Positions 20,010 to 28,662 of a DNA stretch of 64,000 bases are shown here, piece after piece. The DNA is taken from contig NZ_JABWRY020000001.1 of NCBI RefSeq assembly GCF_014269205.2, forward strand, positions 124,001-188,000, given 5' to 3'. A program made the position numbers and the translations under genes. Source of the DNA: Pseudomonas kermanshahensis. GTDB lineage: Bacteria; Pseudomonadota; Gammaproteobacteria; Pseudomonadales; Pseudomonadaceae. The notes under the pieces were generated by a model. It was not told where the DNA came from. It searched no databases and saw only the letters and a program-made list of their open reading frames with translations. Each line of letters opens with the position of its first letter. The first letter of the stretch is position 1.

Positions 20010-21452
20010 TCAGCGCTGAAGCTGGGCTTGGCCCACGGCTTTGTCAGCGGCTGTTTCGGCCTGCGTATTGGCAGGCCAGGCATTGCGGTCCAGGTCCAGG
20101 TCGGCAAACTTGGCCGAATCGAACACTGGCTGCTTGATGCCAGCCTTGCGCTGATCATCGTAGTCGCGCATCACCCGCAGGCCGACCTTGAACAGCAGGG
20201 CCAGGGCGACCAGGTTGACGAAGGCCAGGCAGGTCATGGTGATGTCGGCGAAGGCGAACACGGTCGACAGGTCCTGCATCGAACCCCACACCACCAGCGC
20301 CAGCACCAGGCCGCGGAACAGCATCAGCACGGCACGGTTGCGGGTCAGGAACTGCAGGCTGTTTTCGCCCAAGTAGTAGTTGTAGAGGATGCAGGTGAAG
20401 ACGAACAGCGACAGCGCGACGCTGACGAACAGGCGCCCCCAGTCACCGACCACGGCGGCCAGCGAGTTTTGGGTCAGGACGATGCCGTCACCTTCGAAGC
20501 CTGGGGTGTAGAAGCCCGACAGCAGGATCAGCAGCGCGGTGCAGGTGCAGATCACGAAGGTGTCGAGGAACACGCTGAACGCCTGGACCACGCCTTGCGC
20601 GCCCGGGTGCTTCACGGCCGCCACGGCAGCGACGTTGGGCGCACTGCCCAGGCCCGCTTCGTTGGCGAATACGCCACGCTTCACGCCCATGACGATGGCA
20701 CTGCCCAGCAGGCCGCCGAACGCGGGGTCGAGGCCGAAGGCGCTCTTGAAGATGGTTTCCAGCATGGCTGGCACGTGCTCGATCTGGGTGCCGATCACGT
20801 ACAGCGTCACGCCGATGTAGGCCAGCGTCTTGACCGGTACCAACAGGTCAGACACGGCGGCGATGCGCTTGATGCCACCGAGGAAGGTGATGGCCAGCAG
20901 CACGGCCAGGACGATACCGGTGTGCTTAGGGTCGAAGGCAAAGGCGTTCTGCAGCGAGTGGGTCACGGTGTACGACTGCAGGCCAATGAAGGCGAAGCCG
21001 TAGGTGACCAGCAGCAGGATCGAGAACACGATGGCCATGTTCTTGCGCTTCAGGCCGTGCTGGATGTAGTAGGCCGGGCCACCACGGTACAGGCCGTCAC
21101 CGTCTGCGCGTTTGTAGACCTGGGCCAGCGTGCATTCGAAGAAGCTGCTGGACATGCCCACCAGCGCGGTGACCCACATCCAGAAGACCGCGCCTGGGCC
21201 GCCCAGGGTCACGGCAATGCCAACACCGGCGATGTTACCGGCGCCAACGCGGCCGGCGAGGCTCAGCATCAGGGCCTGGAAGGAGCTCAGCTGGCCTGCC
21301 TGGCCACGCAGCGATTCCTTGAACACACCGAACATGTGGGCAAAATGGCGGAACTGGACGAACCGCGAGCGGATGGTGAAGTAACCGCCGAGACCGACGA
21401 TCAACACGATGAGGAGTTTCCCTGAAAGGAAATCGTTGAGTACTTCGAGCAT
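20010..21452 (-). CDS. Alanine/glycine:cation symporter (AGCS family)
   Basis: The 480-residue carrier has about eleven membrane spans and the family signatures GRVGAGNIAGVGIAVTLGGPG and RGVFANEAGLGSAP. It imports small neutral amino acids with Na+. The start MLEVLNDFLSGKLL is chosen over an upstream in-frame start because the preceding 19 residues are not hydrophobic or conserved. A divergent XRE regulator begins 176 bp away and may control it. Confidence 0.92.
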   Translation of the reverse strand: MLEVLNDFLSGKLLIVLIVGLGGYFTIRSRFVQFRHFAHMFGVFKESLRGQAGQLSSFQALMLSLAGRVGAGNIAGVGIAVTLGGPGAVFWMWVTALVGMSSSFFECTLAQVYKRADGDGLYRGGPAYYIQHGLKRKNMAIVFSILLLVTYGFAFIGLQSYTVTHSLQNAFAFDPKHTGIVLAVLLAITFLGGIKRIAAVSDLLVPVKTLAYIGVTLYVIGTQIEHVPAMLETIFKSAFGLDPAFGGLLGSAIVMGVKRGVFANEAGLGSAPNVAAVAAVKHPGAQGVVQAFSVFLDTFVICTCTALLILLSGFYTPGFEGDGIVLTQNSLAAVVGDWGRLFVSVALSLFVFTCILYNYYLGENSLQFLTRNRAVLMLFRGLVLALVVWGSMQDLSTVFAFADITMTCLAFVNLVALALLFKVGLRVMRDYDDQRKAGIKQPVFDSAKFADLDLDRNAWPANTQAETAADKAVGQAQLQR

Positions 21453-21627
21453 TAAAATGACCTCGATTCTTATTCTTCGTGTGGAATGACCAGCGGACGG
21501 CAGGCGCACCGCTATCGTTGGGGCGCATGTTTGGCTATGACAAGAGTGGTTACAATTTCGCGGGTTGCTCTGACTTGATGCGACTTGATGCTACACTTGC
21601 GCCATTCGCGTCACCTGGATTCTGAAC

Positions 21628-22437
21628 ATGAGCGATCATTTCGCTACCAACCTCAAACTGGCCTGCAGCCACTACCGCTCTATCTCGGAAGTTTGCCGAC
21701 AGCTGTCGATCAACCGCGCGCAGTTCAACAAGTACCTCAGCGGCCAGAGCCGTCCGACGGCTTTCAACCTCAAACGCATCGGCGATTTCTTCGGTGTCGA
21801 GGATTACGAGCTGAACCAGCCGCCCGAGCAGTTCGCTCGGCTGATCGGCGCCCGTGTGTCGGCGGTGGCTGAACAGCCAAGCGACCCGATCAGCGAGTTG
21901 TTCCGCCCCTTGCACGAGCACGCGGGCAACCTGTCGCGCTACTGCGGCTATTACTTCGAGTATTCCAACTGCATGTCGGTACCGGGGTCGATCCTGCTAT
22001 CGCTGGTGCACCTGCGTGAAGAGCGCGGCCGCTTCCTGTTCGAGCGCCAGGAGCGTCAGGAGCGCAGCAGTGCCACCGACCTGCATGCCGAGGTGCGTTG
22101 CCGCTACTTGGGCGCGGCGTTCCAGTTGCAGGACCGGATGTTCCTGATCGACTACGAGTCGCTGACCCTTAACGAGATGAGCCAGACCATCCTCATCCCC
22201 AGCTTCAAGAGCCGCATCACCCGCCTGAACGGCCTGAAGACCGGCGTTTCCAGCGGCGACCGACGCAACCCGGCCTGCACCCGAGTGGTGTGGGAGTACC
22301 TGGGCGAAGAGATCAACCGCATCAATGCCTATCGCCAGGTCAAGCTGTACCGGCCGGAGGACCCGCGTATCGATGACGACGTGCGCGAGCGGTTGAGTGT
22401 GGGGCCGTTGAGTAACGGGCTATTCGAAATCGAGTGA
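21628..22437 (+). CDS. XRE-family transcriptional regulator
   Basis: The 269-residue protein has an N-terminal helix-turn-helix (about residues 18-60: SEVCRQLSINRAQFNKYLSG), followed by about 200 residues of a domain I do not recognise, rich in Arg and Tyr and without obvious catalytic residues. It is divergent from the alanine symporter gene, so regulation of amino-acid uptake is a plausible role. The C-terminal part may sense a ligand. Confidence 0.82.
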   Translation: MSDHFATNLKLACSHYRSISEVCRQLSINRAQFNKYLSGQSRPTAFNLKRIGDFFGVEDYELNQPPEQFARLIGARVSAVAEQPSDPISELFRPLHEHAGNLSRYCGYYFEYSNCMSVPGSILLSLVHLREERGRFLFERQERQERSSATDLHAEVRCRYLGAAFQLQDRMFLIDYESLTLNEMSQTILIPSFKSRITRLNGLKTGVSSGDRRNPACTRVVWEYLGEEINRINAYRQVKLYRPEDPRIDDDVRERLSVGPLSNGLFEIE

Positions 22438-22448
22438 GGGGCAACGCG

Positions 22449-23294
22449 TCACACATCGTCGTGGATGAACGTTTCCACCGCGTCCGCAACCTGATCCGCG
22501 ATTGCCGGGGTACTGCGCAGGTGGGCGGCGATGCCATGGTCGCAGTCCGTAAGAAACAGGCATTGGAAACGCTCCGGTGAAACTGACTGCATCAGCGCGT
22601 GAGTGACTTCTTCAGGAATTGGGCTGTAGCGCTCGGTGCCGGCAACCCACAGGTTGCCTGCACTGGTGCCAGGCCCTTTGCCGAATCGCTGTGAGTTGAG
22701 CCCGTCATACTCGCCAATCACCATCAGTACTCTGCCCCGAAACCGACTGAGGAAGGCGTAGCTGTCGCAGTCCAGAAAGCCGTAGGGCCTGCTGATGGCT
22801 GCTGTAAAGGTCGGGCCGAATGGCGCCTGTTGAGCGAGGTCTGGATAAACAGCTGGGCAGATCAATACAAGCCTGTTCACTTGCGGTAACTGCGCTGCGA
22901 GTTTCAGCGTAATTGCAGCCCCTAGGCTATGGCCTATCAGCGTTCGGCAGTCATTAGCGATATGTCGGAAAAAACGTTGCGCCTCTTCGAGATTGGTCGC
23001 TAGTGAAGGCGAATCTGCACCTGGCTCGCTGGCGAGACTGTGCCCTGACAGGTTTCCAGTTAGCGATCCGATACCTGCGGCTTGCAGGCGATAGAGCAGC
23101 GGGTTGAGCCGAGTGAAGTCCGAGCGCGCGCCCCCGATGACAAACACCGGGGGTGATTGCTCAAGATCAGGCACCAGCAATCGGGCTTGCTGTTGGTAGT
23201 TTCCGAACACTTCTTCGATGACTACTTCTTTGCCAGGTGCGGGTTCGTTGAACTGCCATTTCAATCGGTGATTTGTGTCCGTTTGTGCGTGCAT
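22449..23294 (-). CDS. Alpha/beta hydrolase
   Basis: The 281-residue cytoplasmic protein has the nucleophile elbow GHSLG (about residue 140), an acid candidate in GEYDGLN and a histidine in CDHGIAAHL, forming a complete triad. The start at MHAQTD is preceded by AGAGGG, better than the upstream alternative. An esterase or lipase-like activity is likely; the substrate is unknown. It is convergent with the XRE gene. Confidence 0.8.
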   Translation of the reverse strand: MHAQTDTNHRLKWQFNEPAPGKEVVIEEVFGNYQQQARLLVPDLEQSPPVFVIGGARSDFTRLNPLLYRLQAAGIGSLTGNLSGHSLASEPGADSPSLATNLEEAQRFFRHIANDCRTLIGHSLGAAITLKLAAQLPQVNRLVLICPAVYPDLAQQAPFGPTFTAAISRPYGFLDCDSYAFLSRFRGRVLMVIGEYDGLNSQRFGKGPGTSAGNLWVAGTERYSPIPEEVTHALMQSVSPERFQCLFLTDCDHGIAAHLRSTPAIADQVADAVETFIHDDV

Positions 23295-23399
23295 GCTGCC
23301 CTCTTTTAAGAGCCGATGATTGGTATTACGCAACGCAGATTAGGCTAGTTGCTGTTTTTGCCGTGTGCGCTGGCTCATGGCTTTTTTGAAGCCTATGAG

Positions 23400-23427
23400 A
23401 TCGAGCGCCGCGCGGGCGGCGCTCGAT
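23400..23427. repeat. Perfect 12-bp hairpin, half-REP
   Basis: ATCGAGCGCCGC / GCGGCGCTCGAT with a 4-nt spacer. The same hairpin is part of the REP arms at 9178 and at 49531. The 331-bp gap here (23295-23625) holds no gene that I can see and should contain two divergent promoters. Confidence 0.75.
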
Positions 23428-23625
23428 TTGCGCACCACCTCAAAACCCAAGGCAAGCACCTGTCGGCAAAACGTGGCTGCAATTGGGCCATCCAAGCGGG
23501 TGGTGGCGAAAATTTGAAATCAACACTGCCGATGGTATTCACTAGGCCCTGGGTTGGACTTCCCCGCCCGGAAACCGCAAAATGACCCCTTTCCCTCAAT
23601 CAACCTCTCCGGATCTGCTGACTCT

Positions 23626-24510
23626 ATGCGTATGCGCCTAATGCTGTTGGGTGGTGGCAATGCCCTCGGGCAAGCGCTGATTCGTCTCGGGGCTGAAGAG
23701 GACATTGCATTCCTGGCACCGCGCCCGCCGGAGAACGGCTGGGACCCGGCCAGCCTCACTCAGCTGCTCGACGATCACCGCCCCAATGCCTTGGTCAACC
23801 TGGCCTATTACTTCGACTGGTTCCAGGCCGAGTCGGTCAGCGAACAACGCCTGGCTCAGCAAGAGCGGGCGGTGGAGCGGCTGGCAGAGTTGTGCCAGCA
23901 CCACCAGATCACCTTGGTGCAGCCTTCGAGCTACCGGGTTTTCGACGGGTCGCGGGCCACGGCCTACAGCGAGAAAGACGAGCCGGTGCCGCTCGGCCTG
24001 CGTGGCCAGGCCCTGTGGCGCATCGAGCAGAGCGTGCGGGCGGCGTGCCCGCAACATGTGCTGCTGCGCTTTGGCTGGCTGCTCGATGAAAGCGTCGACG
24101 GTGCACTGGGCCGTTTCCTGACCCGCGCCGAACAACCCCAGGAATTGCTGCTGGCAGATGACCGCCGCGGCAACCCGACGCCGGTCGATGACGCTGCCCG
24201 GGTGATCCTGTCGGTGCTCAAGCAGCTCGATTGCAGCGCGCCGCTGTGGGGCACCTACCATTACGCCGGCAACGAAGCGACCACGCCACTGGCGCTGGGG
24301 CAGGCGATTTTGACCGAGGCTGGCCAGTACCGTCAGCTGGCGGTGCAGGCGCCCACGCCACAGGCCCATGCCGCGCGGCCGGACGCCAGCGAAGAGCCCC
24401 AGCACGCCGTGCTGGCCTGCAAGAAAATCCTTCACACCTTCGGTATCAAGCCCCGCGCCTGGCGCGCCGGCCTGCCGCCCCTACTGGACCGTTTCTACCG
24501 CCATGGCTGA
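23626..24510 (+). CDS. NAD-dependent sugar-nucleotide reductase/epimerase-like protein (RmlD type)
   Basis: The 294-residue Rossmann protein begins MRMRLMLLGGGNALGQ. The glycine motif GGGNALG replaces the usual GxxGxxG, and the SYRVFDG region lacks a clear YxxxK, as in RmlD-type dTDP-dehydrorhamnose reductases that have diverged. It overlaps the next gene (a GalE-like epimerase) by 8 bp, so the two are co-translated. A role in cell-envelope sugar metabolism is likely but unproven. An ATG six bases downstream is another possible start. Confidence 0.75.
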   Translation: MRMRLMLLGGGNALGQALIRLGAEEDIAFLAPRPPENGWDPASLTQLLDDHRPNALVNLAYYFDWFQAESVSEQRLAQQERAVERLAELCQHHQITLVQPSSYRVFDGSRATAYSEKDEPVPLGLRGQALWRIEQSVRAACPQHVLLRFGWLLDESVDGALGRFLTRAEQPQELLLADDRRGNPTPVDDAARVILSVLKQLDCSAPLWGTYHYAGNEATTPLALGQAILTEAGQYRQLAVQAPTPQAHAARPDASEEPQHAVLACKKILHTFGIKPRAWRAGLPPLLDRFYRHG

Positions 24511-25435
24511 TGCCCCCATCCTGATCACCGGCGGTGCCGGCTTCATCGGCTCTCACCTGTGCGATGCGCTGTTGGCCAAAGGTTACGCCGTACGCATTCT
24601 CGACGACCTGTCCACTGGCAAGCGGGATAACCTGCAGATTACCCACCCACGGTTGGAACTGATCGAAGGCGATGTCGCCGATGCTGGGCTGGTCAGCCGT
24701 GCGGCCGCTGGTTGCGCTGCGGTGGTGCACCTGGCGGCCGTGGCGTCGGTGCAGGCTTCGGTCGAGGATCCGGTAAAGACTCACCAGAGCAATTTCATCG
24801 GCACCCTGAATGTCTGCGAAGCCATGCGCCTGCACGGTGTGCGTCGGGTGCTGTTCGCCTCCAGTGCTGCGGTGTATGGCAACAACGGCGAAGGCGAGTC
24901 GATTGCTGAAGAAACACCGAAAGCGCCGCTGACCCCTTACGCTGTGGATAAGCTGGCCAGTGAGCAGTACCTGGATTTCTACCGCCGCCAGCATGGTCTG
25001 GAGCCGGTGGTGTTCCGCTTCTTCAATATCTTCGGCCCGCGGCAGGACCCTTCCTCGCCGTATTCGGGTGTGATCAGCATCTTCAGCGAGCGTGCCACCC
25101 AAGGGCTGCCGATCACGGTGTTCGGGGATGGTGAGCAGACCCGGGATTTCCTTTATGTAGGGGACCTGGTGCAGGTGATGATCCAGGCGCTGGAGCAGCA
25201 GCAGGTCGAGGAGGGCGCGGTGAACATCGGCCTGAACCAGGCGACTTCGCTCAACCAGCTGTTGACGGCCCTGGAAAAGGTAATCGGCAGCTTGCCAGCG
25301 ATCAGCTATGGCCCAGCCCGCTCGGGCGACATTCGCCATTCGCGGGCAGATAACCAGCGCTTGCTGACGCGCTTCGATTTCCCGGCGCCAACGCCATTGG
25401 TCGACGGCTTGTCCCGCTTGCTGGGCAAGCCCTGA
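24503..25435 (+). CDS. NAD-dependent sugar-nucleotide epimerase/dehydratase (GalE-like)
   Basis: The 310-residue extended SDR has GGAGFIGSHL (residues 9-18) for NAD, the catalytic Ser in FASSAAVYG and YAVDKLASE as the YxxxK. HLAAVASVQASVEDP and FRFFNIFGPRQDP are typical of UDP-glucose 4-epimerase relatives. The ATG overlaps the end of the preceding gene. Exact sugar substrate cannot be read from the sequence. Confidence 0.88.
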   Translation: MADAPILITGGAGFIGSHLCDALLAKGYAVRILDDLSTGKRDNLQITHPRLELIEGDVADAGLVSRAAAGCAAVVHLAAVASVQASVEDPVKTHQSNFIGTLNVCEAMRLHGVRRVLFASSAAVYGNNGEGESIAEETPKAPLTPYAVDKLASEQYLDFYRRQHGLEPVVFRFFNIFGPRQDPSSPYSGVISIFSERATQGLPITVFGDGEQTRDFLYVGDLVQVMIQALEQQQVEEGAVNIGLNQATSLNQLLTALEKVIGSLPAISYGPARSGDIRHSRADNQRLLTRFDFPAPTPLVDGLSRLLGKP

Positions 25436-25460
25436 ACGCAGGCTCGGCAACGCACGCCGT

Positions 25461-25562
25461 CCTGTAGGAGCAGCCTTGCGCTGCGAAGAGGCCGGTGGCA
25501 ACACAGTAGATTTTCACTACTGCCACCGGCCTCTTCGCAGCACAAGGCTGCTCCTACAGGAG
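25461..25562. repeat. REP pair (inverted), edge CCTGTAGGAGCAG
   Basis: Two arms, 25461-25501 and 25522-25562, pair over about 40 bp with edges CCTGTAGGAGCAG and CTGCTCCTACAGG. This 13-nt edge matches a segment inside the IS110 element at 49344-49356. Confidence 0.9.
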
Positions 25563-25592
25563 TCTTGGCTTGCCAGCCACGTGGCGCCGGGC

Positions 25593-26036
25593 TCAACCGT
25601 GCCGCACCACCGTGCGCTGGCAATCATCAGGCCCCAACACCCGCCCATCCCGAGCGCGCACTTGCAGGGTCTCGAGCGTTTCCCCTGTGGCGCGGTCCAG
25701 CAACGCCGATCGCGTTTCTCCGGCCTCGAACAAGTACTGCTCCCCCCACTGGCGCAAGGCGATCACCAGCGGGAACACCGAACGCCCTTTTTCGGTCAGC
25801 ACATACTCTTTGTAGGCACTGCCATCCGATGCCGGCTGCAACGCCAACAGCCCACTCTCCACCAATAACTTGAGCCTCGAGGCCAGGATGTTCTTGGCCA
25901 GCCCGAGGTTCTTCTGAAACTCACTGAAGCGGCGCAAGCCATCGAATGCGTCGCGCAGGATCATCAGCGCCCAGCGATCACCCAGTACTTCAAGGGCCCG
26001 GGCTACCGGGCATTGTCCGTTCGTTTCGTCGAGCAT
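25593..26036 (-). CDS. HxlR-family transcriptional regulator
   Basis: The 147-residue winged-helix protein has CPVARALEVLGDRWALMILRD (shown to 21 letters, residues 9-29), followed by FSEFQKNLGLAKNILASRL, the HxlR recognition helix. The conserved N-terminal Cys is often redox or electrophile sensing. The start at MLDETNG is chosen by family alignment. It is divergent from an MFS exporter with a near-perfect 24-bp inverted repeat between, so it probably represses both genes. Confidence 0.92.
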   Translation of the reverse strand: MLDETNGQCPVARALEVLGDRWALMILRDAFDGLRRFSEFQKNLGLAKNILASRLKLLVESGLLALQPASDGSAYKEYVLTEKGRSVFPLVIALRQWGEQYLFEAGETRSALLDRATGETLETLQVRARDGRVLGPDDCQRTVVRHG

Positions 26037-26055
26037 CGTGCGGCTTCTCAAGGGT

Positions 26056-26118
26056 TCTGGTTGCAGATTAAAACCACATTTGCTAGAAATCCACATGTGG
26101 TTTTAATTTGAAACCAGA
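26056..26118. promoter_or_regulatory. Long palindromic operator between HxlR and MFS genes
   Basis: Positions 26056-26079 and 26095-26118 are reverse complements over 24 nt with two mismatches, separated by 15 bp. The central 12 bp (ATTAAAACCACA / TGTGGTTTTAAT) are perfect. It sits directly before the MFS ribosome site and 20 bp from the regulator start, the expected place for an autoregulating repressor. Confidence 0.8.
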
Positions 26119-26133
26119 TTGAAGGGATACGCC

Positions 26134-27357
26134 ATGCACACCCCGAGCGCTACACAACCCCGCCTGACCCGCGCGATGACCCTGTTACTGGCCCTCACCT
26201 GCGGTATTGCGGTGGCCACGGTGTACATCGCCCAGCCCTTGCTAGAGTCCATGGCACGGGACCTGGGGGTAGGGCAGCAGCGCATAGGCTGGGTGGTCGG
26301 CGCCACCCAGGCCGGTTATGCGCTGGGCTTGCTACTGATCGTGCCGCTAGGCGACCTGATTGACCGTAAGCGCCTGATCGTCGGCCAGTTGTGGGTTTCG
26401 GCCCTGGCCCTGATGGCGGTAGGCATGGCCTGGGACTGGGCGGTGCTGCTGATGGCGCTGGCGCTGGTCGGGTTGATGGCCGTCATGGTGCAGGTGATGG
26501 TGGCGCATGCCGCCACCCTGGCCACCCCCGCACAGCAGGGGCAGGCGGTGGGCACGGTCACCAGCGGGGTGGTGCTGGGCATTCTGCTGGCGCGGCTGGT
26601 GTCTGGCTTCGTCGCCGACATGGCGGGCTGGCGTGTCGTCTATTTTGCCGCCGCTGGGGTACTGATGCTGATGGCCTGCCTGCTCTGGCGCGGCATGCCG
26701 GGTGCCCGGCCGGCGGCGCAGCGCCTCGGTTACCTGGCATTGACGGGCTCGCTGTGGGCCTTGTTCAAGGAAGACCCTGCCCTGCGCCGACGCGGGTTAT
26801 ACGGCCTGTTGATCTTTGCCGCCTTCAGCGTGCTGTGGAGCGCGATGGTGCTGCCGCTGAGCGCTTCGCCCTTGGCGCTCAGCCATACCCAAATCGGCCT
26901 GATTGGCCTGGCCGGCGTGGCGGGCGCGGTTGCTGCTTCCCGGGCCGGCCGGTTGGCCGATCAAGGCCGCGGCGAGCGCACCACCGGGTTCGCCCTGGCG
27001 GTACTGACGGTGTCGTGGCTGCCGACGGCGTTCGTTGAGCATTCGCTGCTGGCGTTTCTAGTGGGGGTGGTGTTGCTCGATTTTGCGGTGCAGGCTGTGC
27101 ATGTCACCAACCAGAGCCTGTTGCTGGCCGGGCGCAGCGCACAGGCGAGCCGCCTGATTGGCGCCTACATGTGCTGCTATTCACTGGGTAGCGGGTTGGG
27201 CGCGGTGCTGGCGACCTGGGTCTATGCCCGATGGGGGTGGGCGGCGGTGTGCGGGCTGGGGGCGGGGATCAGTGCGACAGCCTTGGGTTGCTGGCTGGGG
27301 GCAAGAACAGGGAGCGCGGCAATGGCCGCCCTCCCTGCCAGGGATCAGAACTTGTAG
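26134..27357 (+). CDS. MFS transporter, drug/metabolite exporter type
   Basis: The 407-residue protein has twelve predicted membrane helices and the MFS loop signature GDLIDRKRLIVGQ between helices 2 and 3. AAGGGA precedes the ATG by 5 bp. It is paired with the divergent HxlR regulator, a common arrangement for inducible efflux. The 3' end overlaps the convergent ompW by 13 bp. Confidence 0.9.
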   Translation: MHTPSATQPRLTRAMTLLLALTCGIAVATVYIAQPLLESMARDLGVGQQRIGWVVGATQAGYALGLLLIVPLGDLIDRKRLIVGQLWVSALALMAVGMAWDWAVLLMALALVGLMAVMVQVMVAHAATLATPAQQGQAVGTVTSGVVLGILLARLVSGFVADMAGWRVVYFAAAGVLMLMACLLWRGMPGARPAAQRLGYLALTGSLWALFKEDPALRRRGLYGLLIFAAFSVLWSAMVLPLSASPLALSHTQIGLIGLAGVAGAVAASRAGRLADQGRGERTTGFALAVLTVSWLPTAFVEHSLLAFLVGVVLLDFAVQAVHVTNQSLLLAGRSAQASRLIGAYMCCYSLGSGLGAVLATWVYARWGWAAVCGLGAGISATALGCWLGARTGSAAMAALPARDQNL

Positions 27358-28028
27358 CCAAGGCCAACCATGTAAACCCACGGGTCGACGTCGACGTCGA
27401 CCTTGGTCTTGCTGTAGCCCAGCGCGGTCGGGCCGTTGACGCTGGCCTTGGTGTCGATGTCGACGTACCAGACCGAGGCGTTGACCAGCAGGTTGTCGGT
27501 GAGCATGTAGTCCATGCCCAGCTGGCCAGCGATGCCGACCGAATCCTGCAGCTTCAGGTTGCTGAAGCCTTGTTCTTTACGCGCGCTGCTCAGGTCTTCA
27601 TCGAAGAACAGGGTGTAGTTGATGCCCACGCCGGCATACGGCTGGAAGCGGGAGTTCGGCTCCATCGGGTAGTACTGCAGCGACAGGGTCGGTGGCAGTT
27701 GCTTGATGTCGGCCAGCTTGCCGTCCAGGCCGCCGCCCAGGCCCTTGACGCCCACGGTGTGCTTGAACGGGGTGGCCGCCAGCAGCTCCAGGCCGATGTG
27801 GTCGGTGAGCATGTAGGCGAAGGTCAGGCCCAGCTGGGTGTCGCTGTCCAGGGTCGCCTTGGTGCCCGACACCTTGTTGCCGTCGAACTTGAGGTCGCCG
27901 CTGCTTTCGTTCGGTGCGGTAGTGATGGCACCGGCGCGCAGGATCATATCGCCTGCCTGGTAGGCGTGGGCGGCAGGGGCGGCGAGCGCAAGGGCCACAA
28001 GCGAGGCGCCGAGCAAGGACTTGTTCAT
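27345..28028 (-). CDS. ompW: Outer-membrane protein OmpW
   Basis: The 227-residue protein has a signal peptide ([22 protein letters not shown]) shown to 20 letters as [20 protein letters not shown], then an eight-stranded barrel ending in the C-terminal aromatic MVGLGYKF. QPYAGVGINYTLFF and the GYxF end are OmpW hallmarks. It forms a narrow hydrophobic channel. An Anr/FNR-like palindrome lies 66 bp before the start, in line with oxygen control of ompW in other bacteria. Confidence 0.94.
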   Translation of the reverse strand: MNKSLLGASLVALALAAPAAHAYQAGDMILRAGAITTAPNESSGDLKFDGNKVSGTKATLDSDTQLGLTFAYMLTDHIGLELLAATPFKHTVGVKGLGGGLDGKLADIKQLPPTLSLQYYPMEPNSRFQPYAGVGINYTLFFDEDLSSARKEQGFSNLKLQDSVGIAGQLGMDYMLTDNLLVNASVWYVDIDTKASVNGPTALGYSKTKVDVDVDPWVYMVGLGYKF

Positions 28029-28093
28029 GGAAGCTCCCAGAGGACATTAGTAATTGAGTAGTCCAATGGTACGGATGCGTCTAAACCGAAAGT

Positions 28094-28107
28094 TTGACCC
28101 AGCTCAA
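28094..28107 (-). promoter_or_regulatory. Candidate Anr (FNR-type) site for ompW
   Basis: TTGACCCAGCTCAA has both half sites (TTGA-N6-TCAA). If bound at -41.5, transcription would start near 28059 with TACCAT as -10 on the minus strand, which fits. This is inference from sequence only. Confidence 0.5.
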
Positions 28108-28137
28108 AGAAGCGTCGGAACGAATTCGAAACAGTTC

Positions 28138-28653
28138 TCACTTCAGCTCATAAGCGTATATTTTCTCGGCTTCCATCTGGTATCCGGCGTCGGCCAGTTC
28201 GCTGCTGGAGGCGCTCACCTGCATCTTTCCCTCGATCCAGTAGGGCTGATACAGGTCTTCGACGCGCACGCCCCTCTCGCTGAAGATGTGCACGATCTGG
28301 TTCGAGGGTGGTGGCGGCACGTGGATGCAAGCGCCGTAGTAGGGCACCAAGAGGAACTCGGTGGTGCGGCCTTCTTCGCTGACCTCCAGCGGCACGATGT
28401 AGCCCGGCAGCTTGATCCGCTGGCCATCCAGGCTTTTCACCACCGGGGCATCCGGCGCCTGCTGGCGGGCGGCGGGCGCCGATTCGGCGGCCAGAGCGTC
28501 GCTCAGCTGTGACAGGTCGTGCAGCGGAGCCAGTTGCGGCGGGATGACAGGGGCGCCTTCCGGGATCAATGCAGGCCAATCGAGTTCGCGGGGTTCGGCC
28601 GCCCAGGTGGGGGCGGCGAGTACTACCAGTGATAACAGAAGCGCGCGGAGCAT
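28138..28653 (-). CDS. DUF3299 exported protein of zinc-uptake operon
   Basis: The 171-residue protein has a signal peptide (LLSLVVLAAPTWA) and the DUF3299 core: LPGYIVPLE, FLLVPYYGACIHVPPPPSNQ. The Cys and His in ACIHVPPPP could bind metal. It is the last gene of a four-gene run, 9 bp after the ABC permease. The order matches P. aeruginosa PA4063-PA4066, a zinc-responsive operon. Confidence 0.85.
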   Translation of the reverse strand: MLRALLLSLVVLAAPTWAAEPRELDWPALIPEGAPVIPPQLAPLHDLSQLSDALAAESAPAARQQAPDAPVVKSLDGQRIKLPGYIVPLEVSEEGRTTEFLLVPYYGACIHVPPPPSNQIVHIFSERGVRVEDLYQPYWIEGKMQVSASSSELADAGYQMEAEKIYAYELK

Positions 28654-28662
28654 GGCGTTTTC

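Noticed and set aside
24368..24502. An earlier start for the GalE-like epimerase
   Set aside because: The extra residues are Arg/Pro-rich and overlap the preceding gene widely; the family start MADAPILITGG is at 24503.
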